Below are positions 43,315 through 52,138 of a stretch of DNA of 64,000 bases, one piece after another. Location of the stretch: the NCBI RefSeq assembly GCF_900114255.1, contig NZ_FOSL01000013.1, forward strand, positions 1 through 64,000, in the 5' to 3' direction. The notes under the pieces were generated by a model. It ran no database searches. It was not told the origin of the DNA and worked only from the letters and a program-made list of their open reading frames with translations. How positions within the stretch are numbered: the first letter of the stretch is position 1; each line of letters starts with the position of its first letter. Both the position numbers and the translations under genes were made by a program. Source of the stretch: Neomesorhizobium albiziae (GTDB lineage Bacteria > Pseudomonadota > Alphaproteobacteria > Rhizobiales > Rhizobiaceae).

Positions 43315-44890
43315 GCTGACCGGGACACCCGCTTCAGGAGGCTATGCGGAAGGCCCGATCTTCTGCATGGACAACGACGCAGCCAGCTATCTTTCAAAGG
43401 GTTCGGACGCAGCGGAAGCAGCGGCGCTGAAGACTGCGATTGCAGCGGCGTCCGAACAGCTCGCCGCTCTTGCGGCCACCACGACCGGCGAAGCCACCGA
43501 CATGCTGGAGTTTCAGCTTGCCATGCTTGCCGACGATTCGCTCTCGGCCGCGGCCTTCGATGCAATCAAGGCGGGGACGCCGGCGGACAAGGCATGGTCC
43601 GCCGCGCTGGCCGGTGAGATCGCCGGCTACGAGGCTGCCGAAGACGAGTATTTCCGGGCGCGGGCGGCCGACCTCAAGGATATCCTCCAGCAGGTTCTCG
43701 ATGTTCTGACGTCCGCCGGAAACCGGGCTCCGCCGCCGGGTGCGATCCTGTTCGGCGAAGACATAACACCGACGCGTTTCCTGGCGACGGACTGGTCTGC
43801 CGGCGGCGGCATCGCGCTGGCGAAGGGCAGTTCGGCAAGCCATGTGGCGATGCTGGCGCGCTCACGCGGCGTGCCGATGATAGTCGGGCTCGGCAGCGCA
43901 GCCAGGGAGATCGCCGGCCTTGCGCTGCTCGACGCCGAACACGGCGGCATCGTGCTCCAACCGACCTCGGGCGACATCGAAACCTTCCGCAAGTTCTCGA
44001 CCGCCTATGGCGAGCGTTCGCGTCGCGCCGAAGAGGGCGTGATGAAGCCGGCGATGACAAAAAACGGCGTGCCGGTACGCGTTCTCATCAACGTTGCCGA
44101 TCCCGTGGACCTCGACCGCATCGACATCAAGAGTTGCGACGGCGTCGGCCTGATGCGCACCGAGTTCCTGTTCAGCAAGGTGACTGGCCTGCCTGATGAA
44201 GAGGCGCAGTATCGCGCCTACCGCAAGGTGCTCGAATGGGCCGCGGACAAGCCTGTCACGATCCGCACCATCGATGCCGGCGGCGACAAGCCGGTGCCGG
44301 GCTTCACCGTCGAGGAAGGCAATCCGTTTCTCGGCTTGAGAGGCATTCGTTTGGCCCTCGCGCGTCCGGATGTTTTCTCTGCCCAGGCGCGCGCGCTGCT
44401 CAGGGCGGCGGTCCACGGCAATCTGAAGGTGATGTTCCCAATGGTCGCTGTGCATGAGGAATATGCGCGCGCCACGGCACTGTTTGCCGAAGAGGCGAAG
44501 AAACTTGCAGCGGCCGGCGAACCCTATGCAATGCCGCCGCTCGGCATCATGGTAGAGGTTCCGTCTGTGGCGATTGCCCCGGAACTCTTTTCCGATGTCG
44601 CCTTCTTCTCCATCGGTTCGAACGATTTGACGCAGTATGTGATGGCCGCGGCGCGCGACAACACGGCTGTGGCAACGCTCAATTCCGCAACGCATCCCGC
44701 AGTGCTCCGGTTGATCGCCGACGTTACGGAATTTGGCCGGCAGCACCACATTCCAGTCAGTCTCTGCGGCGACGCAGGCGGCGACGCGGCCGCGATACCG
44801 CTCCTGCTCAAGGCAGGCCTGCGCGACGTATCCGTGGTCCCCGCGCAACTGGCGCTCGCCAAGGCCGCGATTGCCGGCGTCACGGTGTAG
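43298..44890 (+). CDS. PTS enzyme I (PEP-protein phosphotransferase) of the DHA operon
   Basis: A 530-residue full-length enzyme I. The phosphohistidine is His182 in KGSSASHVAMLARS, the PEP-binding barrel carries GLMRTEFLF and IGSNDLTQY, and the active-site cysteine is Cys490 in SLCGDAGGD. It has no N-terminal GAF domain, so it is not the nitrogen-type PtsP that rhizobia normally have. It would start the phosphorelay from PEP. The long overlap with the HPr gene implies coupled translation. Confidence 0.92.
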   Translation: MSGPLRLTGTPASGGYAEGPIFCMDNDAASYLSKGSDAAEAAALKTAIAAASEQLAALAATTTGEATDMLEFQLAMLADDSLSAAAFDAIKAGTPADKAWSAALAGEIAGYEAAEDEYFRARAADLKDILQQVLDVLTSAGNRAPPPGAILFGEDITPTRFLATDWSAGGGIALAKGSSASHVAMLARSRGVPMIVGLGSAAREIAGLALLDAEHGGIVLQPTSGDIETFRKFSTAYGERSRRAEEGVMKPAMTKNGVPVRVLINVADPVDLDRIDIKSCDGVGLMRTEFLFSKVTGLPDEEAQYRAYRKVLEWAADKPVTIRTIDAGGDKPVPGFTVEEGNPFLGLRGIRLALARPDVFSAQARALLRAAVHGNLKVMFPMVAVHEEYARATALFAEEAKKLAAAGEPYAMPPLGIMVEVPSVAIAPELFSDVAFFSIGSNDLTQYVMAAARDNTAVATLNSATHPAVLRLIADVTEFGRQHHIPVSLCGDAGGDAAAIPLLLKAGLRDVSVVPAQLALAKAAIAGVTV

Positions 44891-44892
44891 AG

Positions 44893-45321
44893 ATGGCGAG
44901 AAAGCCGTCGCCCGTTCCGATCGATGCCGAAGCTGCAATCCGTACCTACAAAAGCGTGCTGTCGGCCGTCATCGAGCAGCGCCCGTCCGGTACGCGCCAA
45001 CGGCTTGCCGACGCACTGGGCAAGCATCGCAGCTTCATTACGCAGATCACCAGCCCGACCTATTCGACGCCGATACCTTCGAAACACCTCACAGCAATCT
45101 TCTCGGTCTGCCATTTTAACGCGCTGGAGCGCGACGCGTTTCTTGCTGCCTACCGCAACGCGCACCCGGGAAAAACTTCTGCCGACGGCGAATTGCGCCG
45201 TACGCGCCACATCTCGCTGACCGTACCCGACCTCGGCGACGCCAAGCAGAACGCCGCGCTGGATCGCGCGATCAACGAATTCATCCACAGGATCACCAGC
45301 ATCGCCGGCAAGGGCAACTGA
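44893..45321 (+). CDS. Helix-turn-helix protein inside the DHA operon, possible regulator
   Basis: A 142-residue protein. Residues about 34-68 (TRQRLADALGKHRSFITQIT) look like a Cro/C1-type helix-turn-helix, preceded by an amphipathic helix (AIRTYKSVLSAVIEQ). The C-terminal 50 residues are mixed charge with no recognised domain. It begins two bases after the enzyme I stop, so it is an operon member. It could be the regulator acting on the upstream inverted repeat or a partner that reads PTS phosphorylation state. I do not recognise a named family. Confidence 0.75.
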   Translation: MARKPSPVPIDAEAAIRTYKSVLSAVIEQRPSGTRQRLADALGKHRSFITQITSPTYSTPIPSKHLTAIFSVCHFNALERDAFLAAYRNAHPGKTSADGELRRTRHISLTVPDLGDAKQNAALDRAINEFIHRITSIAGKGN

Positions 45322-45357
45322 GACGGCGGGCAGAGTTTCGCCGCAACGGGAGGGAAC

Positions 45358-46344
45358 ATGAAGAAGTTCATCAACGCCGTCGACACTGTGTTGACCGAAA
45401 GCCTCGATGGTTTCGCCGCGGCGCATTCCGACATCCTGATGTTGGGCGGCGGACACAAGTTCATCCGCCGCAAGACGCTGAAGCCCGGCAAGGTGGCGCT
45501 GATTTCGGGAGGCGGCTCCGGTCACGAGCCGCTGCATGGCGGGCTGGTTGGCCACGGCATGCTCGACGCTGCCTGCCCCGGCCAGGTTTTCACTTCGCCG
45601 ACGCCCGACCAGATGATGGAGGCGGCGGCCGAGGTCAACACCGGTGCGGGATGCCTCTTCATCGTCAAGAACTACGAAGGCGACGTGATGAATTTCGACA
45701 TGGCCGCCGAAATGTCGGAAGACGTCATGCAGGTCGTCACCAATGACGACGTGGCCGTCGAAGATTCGCTCTACACGACCGGTCGTCGTGGTGTTGCCGG
45801 CACGCTGGTGGTCGAAAAGATCGTCGGGGCGGCTGCAGAGGAAGGCCTCGCGCTCAAGGAACTCAAGGAACTCGGCGACAAGGTCAACCGCGCGACCCGT
45901 TCGATGGGCGTCGCGCTGACCTCGTGCACCGTGCCTGCAGCCGGCAAGCCGAATTTCGAGATCGCCGATGACGAGATGGAGTTCGGTGTCGGCATCCACG
46001 GCGAGCCTGGCCGCCGCCGTGCCAAGCTGCAGCCAGCCGACGCAATCGTCGAAGAAATTTGCGCGGCAATCGCCAGTGACTTCGGGGCGGCCCTAAAAGG
46101 CGACGCACTGCTCTTCGTCAACGGTTTTGGCGGCACGCCCTCGATGGAGCTCTACCTGATCTACAACAGCGCGCGAAAAATGCTGGAAAAGCGTGGCGTC
46201 AGGATCGTGCGTTCATTGGTTGGCTCCTACGTGACCTCGCTCGATATGGCCGGTTGCTCGATCACACTGACAATGCTCGATGACCGGGTTGCAAGTCTCT
46301 GGGATGCACCCGTCCACACGGCGGCATTGAGGTGGGGTCTGTAA
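45358..46344 (+). CDS. dhaK: DhaK, dihydroxyacetone-binding kinase subunit
   Basis: A 328-residue DhaK. SGGGSGHEPLHGG (His56), KNYEGDVMNF (Asp109) and GVGIHGEPGRR (His214, which forms a hemiaminal with the substrate carbonyl) are all present, so it should be active. Phosphate comes from DhaL-ADP/ATP. It is unusual that dhaK lies last, five genes away from dhaL; most operons have dhaK first. Confidence 0.95.
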   Translation: MKKFINAVDTVLTESLDGFAAAHSDILMLGGGHKFIRRKTLKPGKVALISGGGSGHEPLHGGLVGHGMLDAACPGQVFTSPTPDQMMEAAAEVNTGAGCLFIVKNYEGDVMNFDMAAEMSEDVMQVVTNDDVAVEDSLYTTGRRGVAGTLVVEKIVGAAAEEGLALKELKELGDKVNRATRSMGVALTSCTVPAAGKPNFEIADDEMEFGVGIHGEPGRRRAKLQPADAIVEEICAAIASDFGAALKGDALLFVNGFGGTPSMELYLIYNSARKMLEKRGVRIVRSLVGSYVTSLDMAGCSITLTMLDDRVASLWDAPVHTAALRWGL

Positions 46345-46469
46345 AATCGCGTAGCCAATCCTGGGGAGGGTTGGCTTGGTCGCCTCGGGCGCGCGAAGCG
46401 CCGTCCGGCGGTGGCACACGTCGACTACATCCGCTAACATTCAGGCCGGATCATGCGAGGAGATCGGAA

Positions 46470-46610
46470 ATGTCACGACTTCGCGAATTGTTGATGATCC
46501 TTGTCACTATGTGTGTTCTGGCGGGCTGCCAAAGCAACACTGCCGGGCAACCGGGCTACGTGCCGTCCAACTGCGCGATGCCCGGCTCGACCTGTAGCAG
46601 CAACAGATAG
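46470..46610 (+). CDS. Small lipoprotein, hypothetical
   Basis: A 46-residue protein with a signal segment (LLMILVTMCVLAGC) ending in the lipobox LAGC, then a short Ser/Pro/Cys-containing tail. GAGGAGA precedes the ATG by seven to eight bases. After lipid attachment only about 27 residues remain. Tiny lipoproteins of this kind are common in rhizobia and have no known role. Confidence 0.6.
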   Translation: MSRLRELLMILVTMCVLAGCQSNTAGQPGYVPSNCAMPGSTCSSNR

Positions 46611-47013
46611 AAATCGGACCAGTGAGCGCGCCAAGTCCTTCACCCGGTCTTGATGCAGTCCCTCGATTTGGAAACATGAATGCGAGGGGGAAAATCCCCG
46701 CCATGTTCAGGGTTTCTCCCGATAGCAATCACCCGCTGGATAAGGGACTATTTGCACGTCGTAACCAGGATGCGCGACAAACCCGGTGGACGTGAGGCTT
46801 CCCCCAAGTCCCCCTCGGCCCACTCCACCGGGTAGCTTCCATCGCCGTTCCTCGCCACCAAACGATTGTCTGACCCAGAGCAGATATCCCGCACTGATTG
46901 GAACGCTCGCGCAGAAGCACTCGGCTACCGCGCGATCCTGCGGCGAATGAAATTCACCGCGGTTGAGTTCCGCAACGGTGTAGAATGGCCATCACAGTCA
47001 CGGGAGGACTTCC
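46611..47013. other. Non-coding region with two strong inverted repeats
   Basis: About 400 bases with no supported gene. AACATG...GGGG pairs with CCCC...CATGTT (46673-46707), a compound stem-loop after the lipoprotein gene. A perfect ten-base repeat ACCCGGTGGA (46781-46790) / TCCACCGGGT (46824-46833) encloses 33 bases. These could be a terminator, a palindromic repeat element or a structured RNA. Confidence 0.5.
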
Positions 47014-47520
47014 ATGCGCCTTCGCACATCGATTGCCTTGATGACGTTGCTTTCCGGCGCCTGCCCGTTTGCATACGCACAGCAGGCAAAGCCGATATCA
47101 ATCGAGGTGTTTCCTTTCGAACTGGAGGACAAGAGCGCCGGGGCGGGAATAATCCCCCCGGATGATTACGACAGGCGCTATCTGTCGGAGTCGACGCAAG
47201 TCGCGAAAACCATGCTCTCGCAGTCCGGACGTTTTACAGTCATCGATGCGCCCGCGATCGACGAGAAAGCCATTGCGCCGCACGGATTGCGCAACTGCGG
47301 CGGCTGCGAGGGTGAGATTGCCAAGAACCACGGAGCGTCACTTGCACTGCTGGGTGTCGTAACGCGCGTCAACCGAACGGAACACACCATGTTCATTCGC
47401 ATCCTTGATGCTGAGACCAGAAAACCTGTTTCCGGAGGCTTTACCGACCTTCGCATGGGCGCGAATTACGCGTGGCCCCGCTCCGTGAAATGGCTGATGA
47501 CAAACCGAATTTTGAAATAG
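47014..47520 (+). CDS. Secreted protein of unknown function (DUF2380/DUF3280-like)
   Basis: A 168-residue protein with a signal peptide (cleavage near AYAQQ). The mature part has PISIEVFPFELEDKSAG, DYDRRYLSESTQVAK and a Cys pair CGGC. The pattern resembles a small family (DUF2380/DUF3280) found near methylotrophy and outer-membrane protein genes; the exact DUF number is from memory. It converges with an outer-membrane transporter-like gene 42 bases downstream. Confidence 0.65.
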   Translation: MRLRTSIALMTLLSGACPFAYAQQAKPISIEVFPFELEDKSAGAGIIPPDDYDRRYLSESTQVAKTMLSQSGRFTVIDAPAIDEKAIAPHGLRNCGGCEGEIAKNHGASLALLGVVTRVNRTEHTMFIRILDAETRKPVSGGFTDLRMGANYAWPRSVKWLMTNRILK

Positions 47521-47562
47521 GTCGACGCAGCAGAAACCGTTGCGCCCGCCAGCCGCTGCCGC

Positions 47563-48513
47563 TCAGAACTTTCCGGCAACGTTGAAGAAAATCGCGTTGC
47601 CCTTCATGCGGTTCTCGACGGACACTTCGTGCACCCATTTCAGCTTGAAATCGATCTCTGTGTTCTCGCCGAACTTGGCCTTGTAGTTGACCAGCGGCCC
47701 CAGCCCTATCGAGCGACCCTTGAAGCCATTGTTGGCGTCGGCAAACGTGCTGCGGTCATCCTCGAACTGGTAGAGAAAGCCAGCGACCGCACCGAAAGCC
47801 AGTTCCTTGGTGACGTTTTTGGTAACAGACAGGTCGAGATGAGCCATCGCGCCGCTGTAGTAGTCGGTGTCGGTGTTCTTTGTGTTGATGTCGACGCCAA
47901 GGCTGGCTGAGAGATCGAGGCCATGCTCGGGCACAAGATATGTGAACGCGATCGCCGGCGTAAATGTCCAATAGTTCAGGCCGATAAAGGCAATATCGCC
48001 CTTTTCCCACTCTCCGGTGGGCGCGGTTACCGTCAATGATGCGGAGAAGAACCTGTTGAAGGCTTCGTTGTGCCAGCCAAGCAAGATCGGCGTGATCGCG
48101 ATGTCGCCTATTCCGGTCACGTCCTGCACCGTTTCAAATCGGCCGACGTCGGCCTCGGCCTTGGTCCAGCCTATCGGGAGCGAGCCCTGGACGGCATAGG
48201 TCCAGTTGCCGGGCAGATCCAGGTTGGGAACGTAGACGCCCGCCAGCACGGTGTTCCAGATATCGGCTTTCAGGCCCAGAGCGATCTGGTTGTCGCCGAA
48301 TGGCACGTTTGTGCCGGCGCTGCCGTTGTAATAAACATTCGCCATCGCCCAGTATGCACCGGGCATGGGCGGCACTATCCCGGCGCCGGGACCAGCATAC
48401 GCGCCGGGTATGTAGCGCCCGGCAACCGCCTCGGTGGCCTTCGCCTCCTGAGCGCAAGCGGCGGCTGCGAATGCTATGGCCGCCGCGTACAGGCATGAAA
48501 CCGACCTTGTCAT
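47563..48513 (-). CDS. Outer-membrane channel-like protein of the phenol meta-pathway (MetA) family
   Basis: A 316-residue protein with a signal peptide (near KATEAVAG) and a beta-barrel pattern ending in VAGKF. PSGLPY-type loops are absent, but GRYIPGAYAGPGAGIVPP, NVYYNG and the YTFTPAIAFTYL-like segment (WTFTPAIAFTYL) match the COG4313 family, linked to uptake of aromatic compounds. The ATG after a GTG 13 codons upstream is chosen because the signal peptide starts there. Confidence 0.72.
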   Translation of the reverse strand: MTRSVSCLYAAAIAFAAAACAQEAKATEAVAGRYIPGAYAGPGAGIVPPMPGAYWAMANVYYNGSAGTNVPFGDNQIALGLKADIWNTVLAGVYVPNLDLPGNWTYAVQGSLPIGWTKAEADVGRFETVQDVTGIGDIAITPILLGWHNEAFNRFFSASLTVTAPTGEWEKGDIAFIGLNYWTFTPAIAFTYLVPEHGLDLSASLGVDINTKNTDTDYYSGAMAHLDLSVTKNVTKELAFGAVAGFLYQFEDDRSTFADANNGFKGRSIGLGPLVNYKAKFGENTEIDFKLKWVHEVSVENRMKGNAIFFNVAGKF

Positions 48514-48661
48514 TTTGTCCCCTCTCCGGGTGCGATCGATGCCGCCTCCCACGGAAGTACCAGAGTGCCCACCGGCAGATTAGTGAATCACCGGTCGAGT
48601 TACTTTCTCTGATCCCCTCGATGTTGTCGACACCATCCTGCAATCGCCGGTGTATGCGGCG

Positions 48662-49327
48662 CTAGTCCCGCAACATCAGCGCCGGCGCGCCGCTGCCTTG
48701 CTCGGCGCCCGCCTTTTCCTGCGCTAAGATGGCGGCGAGGAAAGCTGGCCGAGTCGACAACCGTTTCCAGTAGGCCTGCAAGGCATCCGAAAAATCGCCG
48801 TCAAGGCCGAGCGCATTGGCAAAGAGCAGCGCGTAACCGACCGAGATGTCGGCCATGGTGAAGCGTCCGGCGCAGTAATAATCCTGACGGGTCACGATGG
48901 CGTCGACCGCGCGCAGGCGGGCCAGGAACCAGCGCGCGTAGTCCTGCGCCGCTTGCGGCAGACGGCGCTCTTCGGGCTCAAGCCGGCTGTAGCGCAGCAC
49001 GATGGTTTGCGGAAAGGTCAGCGTCGCCTCGCCGAAGAAAAGCCCGTTGAGATAGGTCCCGTAAGCGGGATCGTCCGGCCCGACCTTCAGTTCCGCGCTG
49101 CCGTAGCGCTCGGCGAGATAGGCACAGATGGCGGCGGATTCCGTCATCCTCGTCTCGCCATCGATGAAATAGGGAATGGTGCCGAGCGGATTGATCTCGA
49201 GATAGTCGCGTGCCAGGAACCGCGGCGGAAACGGCAGCATTTTCAACGCATAGTCGAGGCCGATCTCTTCCAGCGCCCACAGCGCGCGAAACGAACGTGC
49301 GTTCTCGCAGTGATAGAGTGTAATCAT
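48662..49327 (-). CDS. Glutathione S-transferase family protein
   Basis: A 221-residue two-domain GST. The thioredoxin-like N-domain has the SFRALWALEEIGLDY helix, the cis-Pro in GTIPYFID and TESAAICAYLAERYG for glutathione binding. The C-domain is helical with FTMADISVGYAL as the N-capping motif. The second substrate is not predictable. Confidence 0.9.
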   Translation of the reverse strand: MITLYHCENARSFRALWALEEIGLDYALKMLPFPPRFLARDYLEINPLGTIPYFIDGETRMTESAAICAYLAERYGSAELKVGPDDPAYGTYLNGLFFGEATLTFPQTIVLRYSRLEPEERRLPQAAQDYARWFLARLRAVDAIVTRQDYYCAGRFTMADISVGYALLFANALGLDGDFSDALQAYWKRLSTRPAFLAAILAQEKAGAEQGSGAPALMLRD

Positions 49328-49447
49328 CGTGCCTCGACAGGATGGCTGCGTCCTGGCCCAGCGCTAAAACACAACGGAGCGCATGTCGAGCGGCAAGCGA
49401 AAGCCGACCTTTGCGCGTCTGAAAAGACGCGCGGCGCCTGGCGCCGG

Positions 49448-50509
49448 TCAGGATTTGGCGCGTGTGGTGCGGGTCGTCGGCGGCGAAAGCCAGCTGTCCG
49501 TCAGCGGGGTCTGGATGCCGTGCACGATGTTCTTGCGGGAAAGCAGCCGTTCCCAGTTGAGCGCGTCGGCGACGATGCGGTCGAGATCGTCGTATTTCGG
49601 CGTCCAGCCAAGCTCGCGGCGCGCCAGATCGGAATTGGCGATGACCGCCGGCGCGTCACCCGGGCGGCGGGCGCCGAAGCGGACGTCGAAATCGGCACCA
49701 TGCACGCGGCGAACGCTGTCGATCACTTCAAGCACCGAATAGCCGCGGCTGTAGCCGCAATTGGCGATCAGATCGCCGCCGCCGGCACGCAACCGCTGCA
49801 AGGCCAGCCGGTGGGCGGCAACCAGGTCGCTGACGTGGATATAGTCGCGGATACAAGTGCCGTCCGGCGTCGGATAATCGGTGCCATGAACCTGCATCCA
49901 GGGGCGCTTTCCCAGCGCGGTTTCGCTGGCAACCTTGATCAGGTGGGTAGCGCCCGGCGTCGACTGGCCGGAGCGGCCCCGCGGATCGGCCCCCGAGACG
50001 TTGAAATAGCGCAGGGCGGTGTAGCGCAGGCCGTGTGCTGCGGCGGTGTCGCGCAGCATCCATTCGGTCATCAGCTTGGACGCGCCATAGGGGGATTCCG
50101 GCTTCAGCGGTGCGTCTTCGCGCACCGGCTCGAGCCCGGCGCCACCGTAGACGGCGGCAGTCGACGAAAAGATGAAATGCGCAACGTTTTCCCGCACCGC
50201 TGCTTCCAGCAGCGAGCGCGTCTTCACGGTGTTGTTCTCGTAGTAACCCAGCGGGTCGGCGACCGATTCCGGCACGACGATGGAACCGGCAAAGTGGATG
50301 ATGGCATCGACGCCGTGCTGACGGATCACCGACGACACCAGGTCGATGTAGCCGACATCGCCGACGACGAGTTTCGCCTCGGGCGCAACGGCCCATTCAA
50401 ACCCTGTCGACAGCCGGTCGATCACGACGACATTCTCGCCGGCATCCAGCAGTTCCCACACCATATGACTGCCGATATAGCCGGCGCCACCCGTCACGAG
50501 AACAGTCAT
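49448..50509 (-). CDS. galE: GalE, UDP-glucose 4-epimerase
   Basis: A 353-residue extended short-chain dehydrogenase. VTGGAGYIGSH is the NAD-binding loop, FSSTAAVYG supplies the catalytic Ser/Thr, and SPYGASK the Tyr-x3-Lys pair. It interconverts UDP-glucose and UDP-galactose for surface polysaccharide synthesis. GGGAGA lies before the ATG, and a TTG two codons earlier is possible. The last about 25 residues are a Ser/Thr/Arg-rich tail. Confidence 0.93.
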   Translation of the reverse strand: MTVLVTGGAGYIGSHMVWELLDAGENVVVIDRLSTGFEWAVAPEAKLVVGDVGYIDLVSSVIRQHGVDAIIHFAGSIVVPESVADPLGYYENNTVKTRSLLEAAVRENVAHFIFSSTAAVYGGAGLEPVREDAPLKPESPYGASKLMTEWMLRDTAAAHGLRYTALRYFNVSGADPRGRSGQSTPGATHLIKVASETALGKRPWMQVHGTDYPTPDGTCIRDYIHVSDLVAAHRLALQRLRAGGGDLIANCGYSRGYSVLEVIDSVRRVHGADFDVRFGARRPGDAPAVIANSDLARRELGWTPKYDDLDRIVADALNWERLLSRKNIVHGIQTPLTDSWLSPPTTRTTRAKS

Positions 50510-50791
50510 GTTCAACGTCTCCCAACGCCCGGTTTAAGGTCTGCGCACGGAAAACTAGCCAGGAAGCCTTAAAATTCCGTACGGCGCGGTTGTGTGGGCA
50601 ATTTCACTGAATACTTGAAACTGTCGCAGCATTCTCTGGCTTTTTGGGGAAGCAAACCGGGCGCATGTTCGTTGAAGCGCCATGCATCGGGCGACGCAGC
50701 AGGTGCTTGGGCGTGGCATTATGACCCCATTGGTACAATGGACTGCCAAATGCCCTGCAATTATGATCCGCCCGTCAACTGGGAACCCGTC

Positions 50792-52069
50792 ATGAACTAC
50801 CAACGGTTCTTCGAAGAAGCGATCGACCAGATCCACGCCGAGCGCCGCTACCGCGTCTTTGCCGACCTCGAACGCATCGCCGGCCAATTTCCGCGTGCCA
50901 TCTGGCGCGCCAACGGCCGCGCCGAAGAAATCACCGTCTGGTGCTCGAACGACTATCTCGGCATGGGTCAGCATCCCGACGTCATCGCCGCGATGCAGAA
51001 CGTGGCCGGCCGCATGGGCTCCGGCGCGGGCGGGACCAGAAACATTTCCGGCAACAACCATCCGCTGGTCGAGCTCGAGCATGAACTCGCCGACCTGCAT
51101 GGCAAGGAAGCCGGCCTGGTGTTCACCTCGGGTTTCGTCTCCAACGAAGCCGCCATCTCAACCATCGCGCGGCTGCTGCCGAATTGCCTCGTGCTTTCCG
51201 ACGAACTCAACCACGCCTCGATGATCGAGGGCGTGCGCCGTTCCGGCGCCGAGAAGAAGATTTTGCGCCACAACGACATGGCGCATTTGGAAAGCCAGTT
51301 GCAGGCCGCCGGCCGCGAACGCGCCAAACTGATCGTCTTCGAGAGCGTCTATTCGATGGATGGCGATATAGCGCCGATCAAGCAGATCGCCGACCTCGCC
51401 GAAAAATACAACGCGATGACCTATATCGACGAGGTTCACGCGGTCGGCATGTACGGCCCGCGCGGCGGCGGCATCACCGAGCGCGAAGGGCTCGCCCACC
51501 GCATCGACATCATCGAGGGCACGCTTGCCAAAGCCTTCGGGACGCTCGGCGGCTATATCACCGGCACCCGCACCGTGGTCGACGCAGTGCGTTCGTACGC
51601 ACCGGGCTTCATCTTCACCACGTCGCTGCCGCCGGCCATCGCCGCCGCGGCGACGACGGCCATCCGCCATCTCAAGACCTCGCAGCAAGAGCGCGACGGC
51701 CAGCAGCGCCAGGCGCAGCGCACCAAGGAAGTGCTTTCAGCCGCCGGCCTGCCGGTGATGCCTTCGCAAACGCACATCGTGCCGTTGCTCGTCGGCGATC
51801 CCGAACTCTGCAAGATGGCTAGCGACCGGCTGCTCGGCCTGCACGGCATCTACATCCAGCCGATCAATTACCCGACGGTGCCACGCGGCACCGAGCGGCT
51901 GCGCATCACGCCAACGCCATTCCACTCCGACGCGTTGATTGACGCGCTGCAGGACGCGCTGGTCGAGACCTGGGACGCGCTCGGCATTCCCTATGGCGAA
52001 ACAGGCCGCCCGGCGGTTGCCAAGTCCGACCGCATCATCCCTCTGCTGGTGCCGAAGTCCGGCGGCTGA
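50792..52069 (+). CDS. hemA: HemA, 5-aminolevulinate synthase
   Basis: A 425-residue PLP enzyme condensing glycine and succinyl-CoA, the C4 route to heme used by alphaproteobacteria. Motifs: [46 protein letters not shown] and PLP Lys247 in [17 protein letters not shown] precedes the ATG. No clear FNR-type box was found in the roughly 280 bases upstream. Confidence 0.97.
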   Translation: MNYQRFFEEAIDQIHAERRYRVFADLERIAGQFPRAIWRANGRAEEITVWCSNDYLGMGQHPDVIAAMQNVAGRMGSGAGGTRNISGNNHPLVELEHELADLHGKEAGLVFTSGFVSNEAAISTIARLLPNCLVLSDELNHASMIEGVRRSGAEKKILRHNDMAHLESQLQAAGRERAKLIVFESVYSMDGDIAPIKQIADLAEKYNAMTYIDEVHAVGMYGPRGGGITEREGLAHRIDIIEGTLAKAFGTLGGYITGTRTVVDAVRSYAPGFIFTTSLPPAIAAAATTAIRHLKTSQQERDGQQRQAQRTKEVLSAAGLPVMPSQTHIVPLLVGDPELCKMASDRLLGLHGIYIQPINYPTVPRGTERLRITPTPFHSDALIDALQDALVETWDALGIPYGETGRPAVAKSDRIIPLLVPKSGG

Positions 52070-52102
52070 GATTTTTCCACCGATTTGCGCGGCCGAAAAA
52101 TC
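52070..52102. terminator. Inverted repeat between convergent hemA and aminotransferase genes
   Basis: GATTTTTC (52070-52077) pairs with GAAAAATC (52095-52102) around a GC-rich loop of 17 bases directly after the hemA stop. The A/T-rich arms could act as a weak bidirectional terminator. Confidence 0.35.
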
Positions 52103-52138
52103 GACCGTGCCTCGCCTTCTGAGACGCCGGTCCCCGAA

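Noticed and set aside
50510-50791. FNR-type box upstream of hemA
   Set aside because: TTGA-like fragments are present, but no TTGAT-N4-ATCAA palindrome was found.
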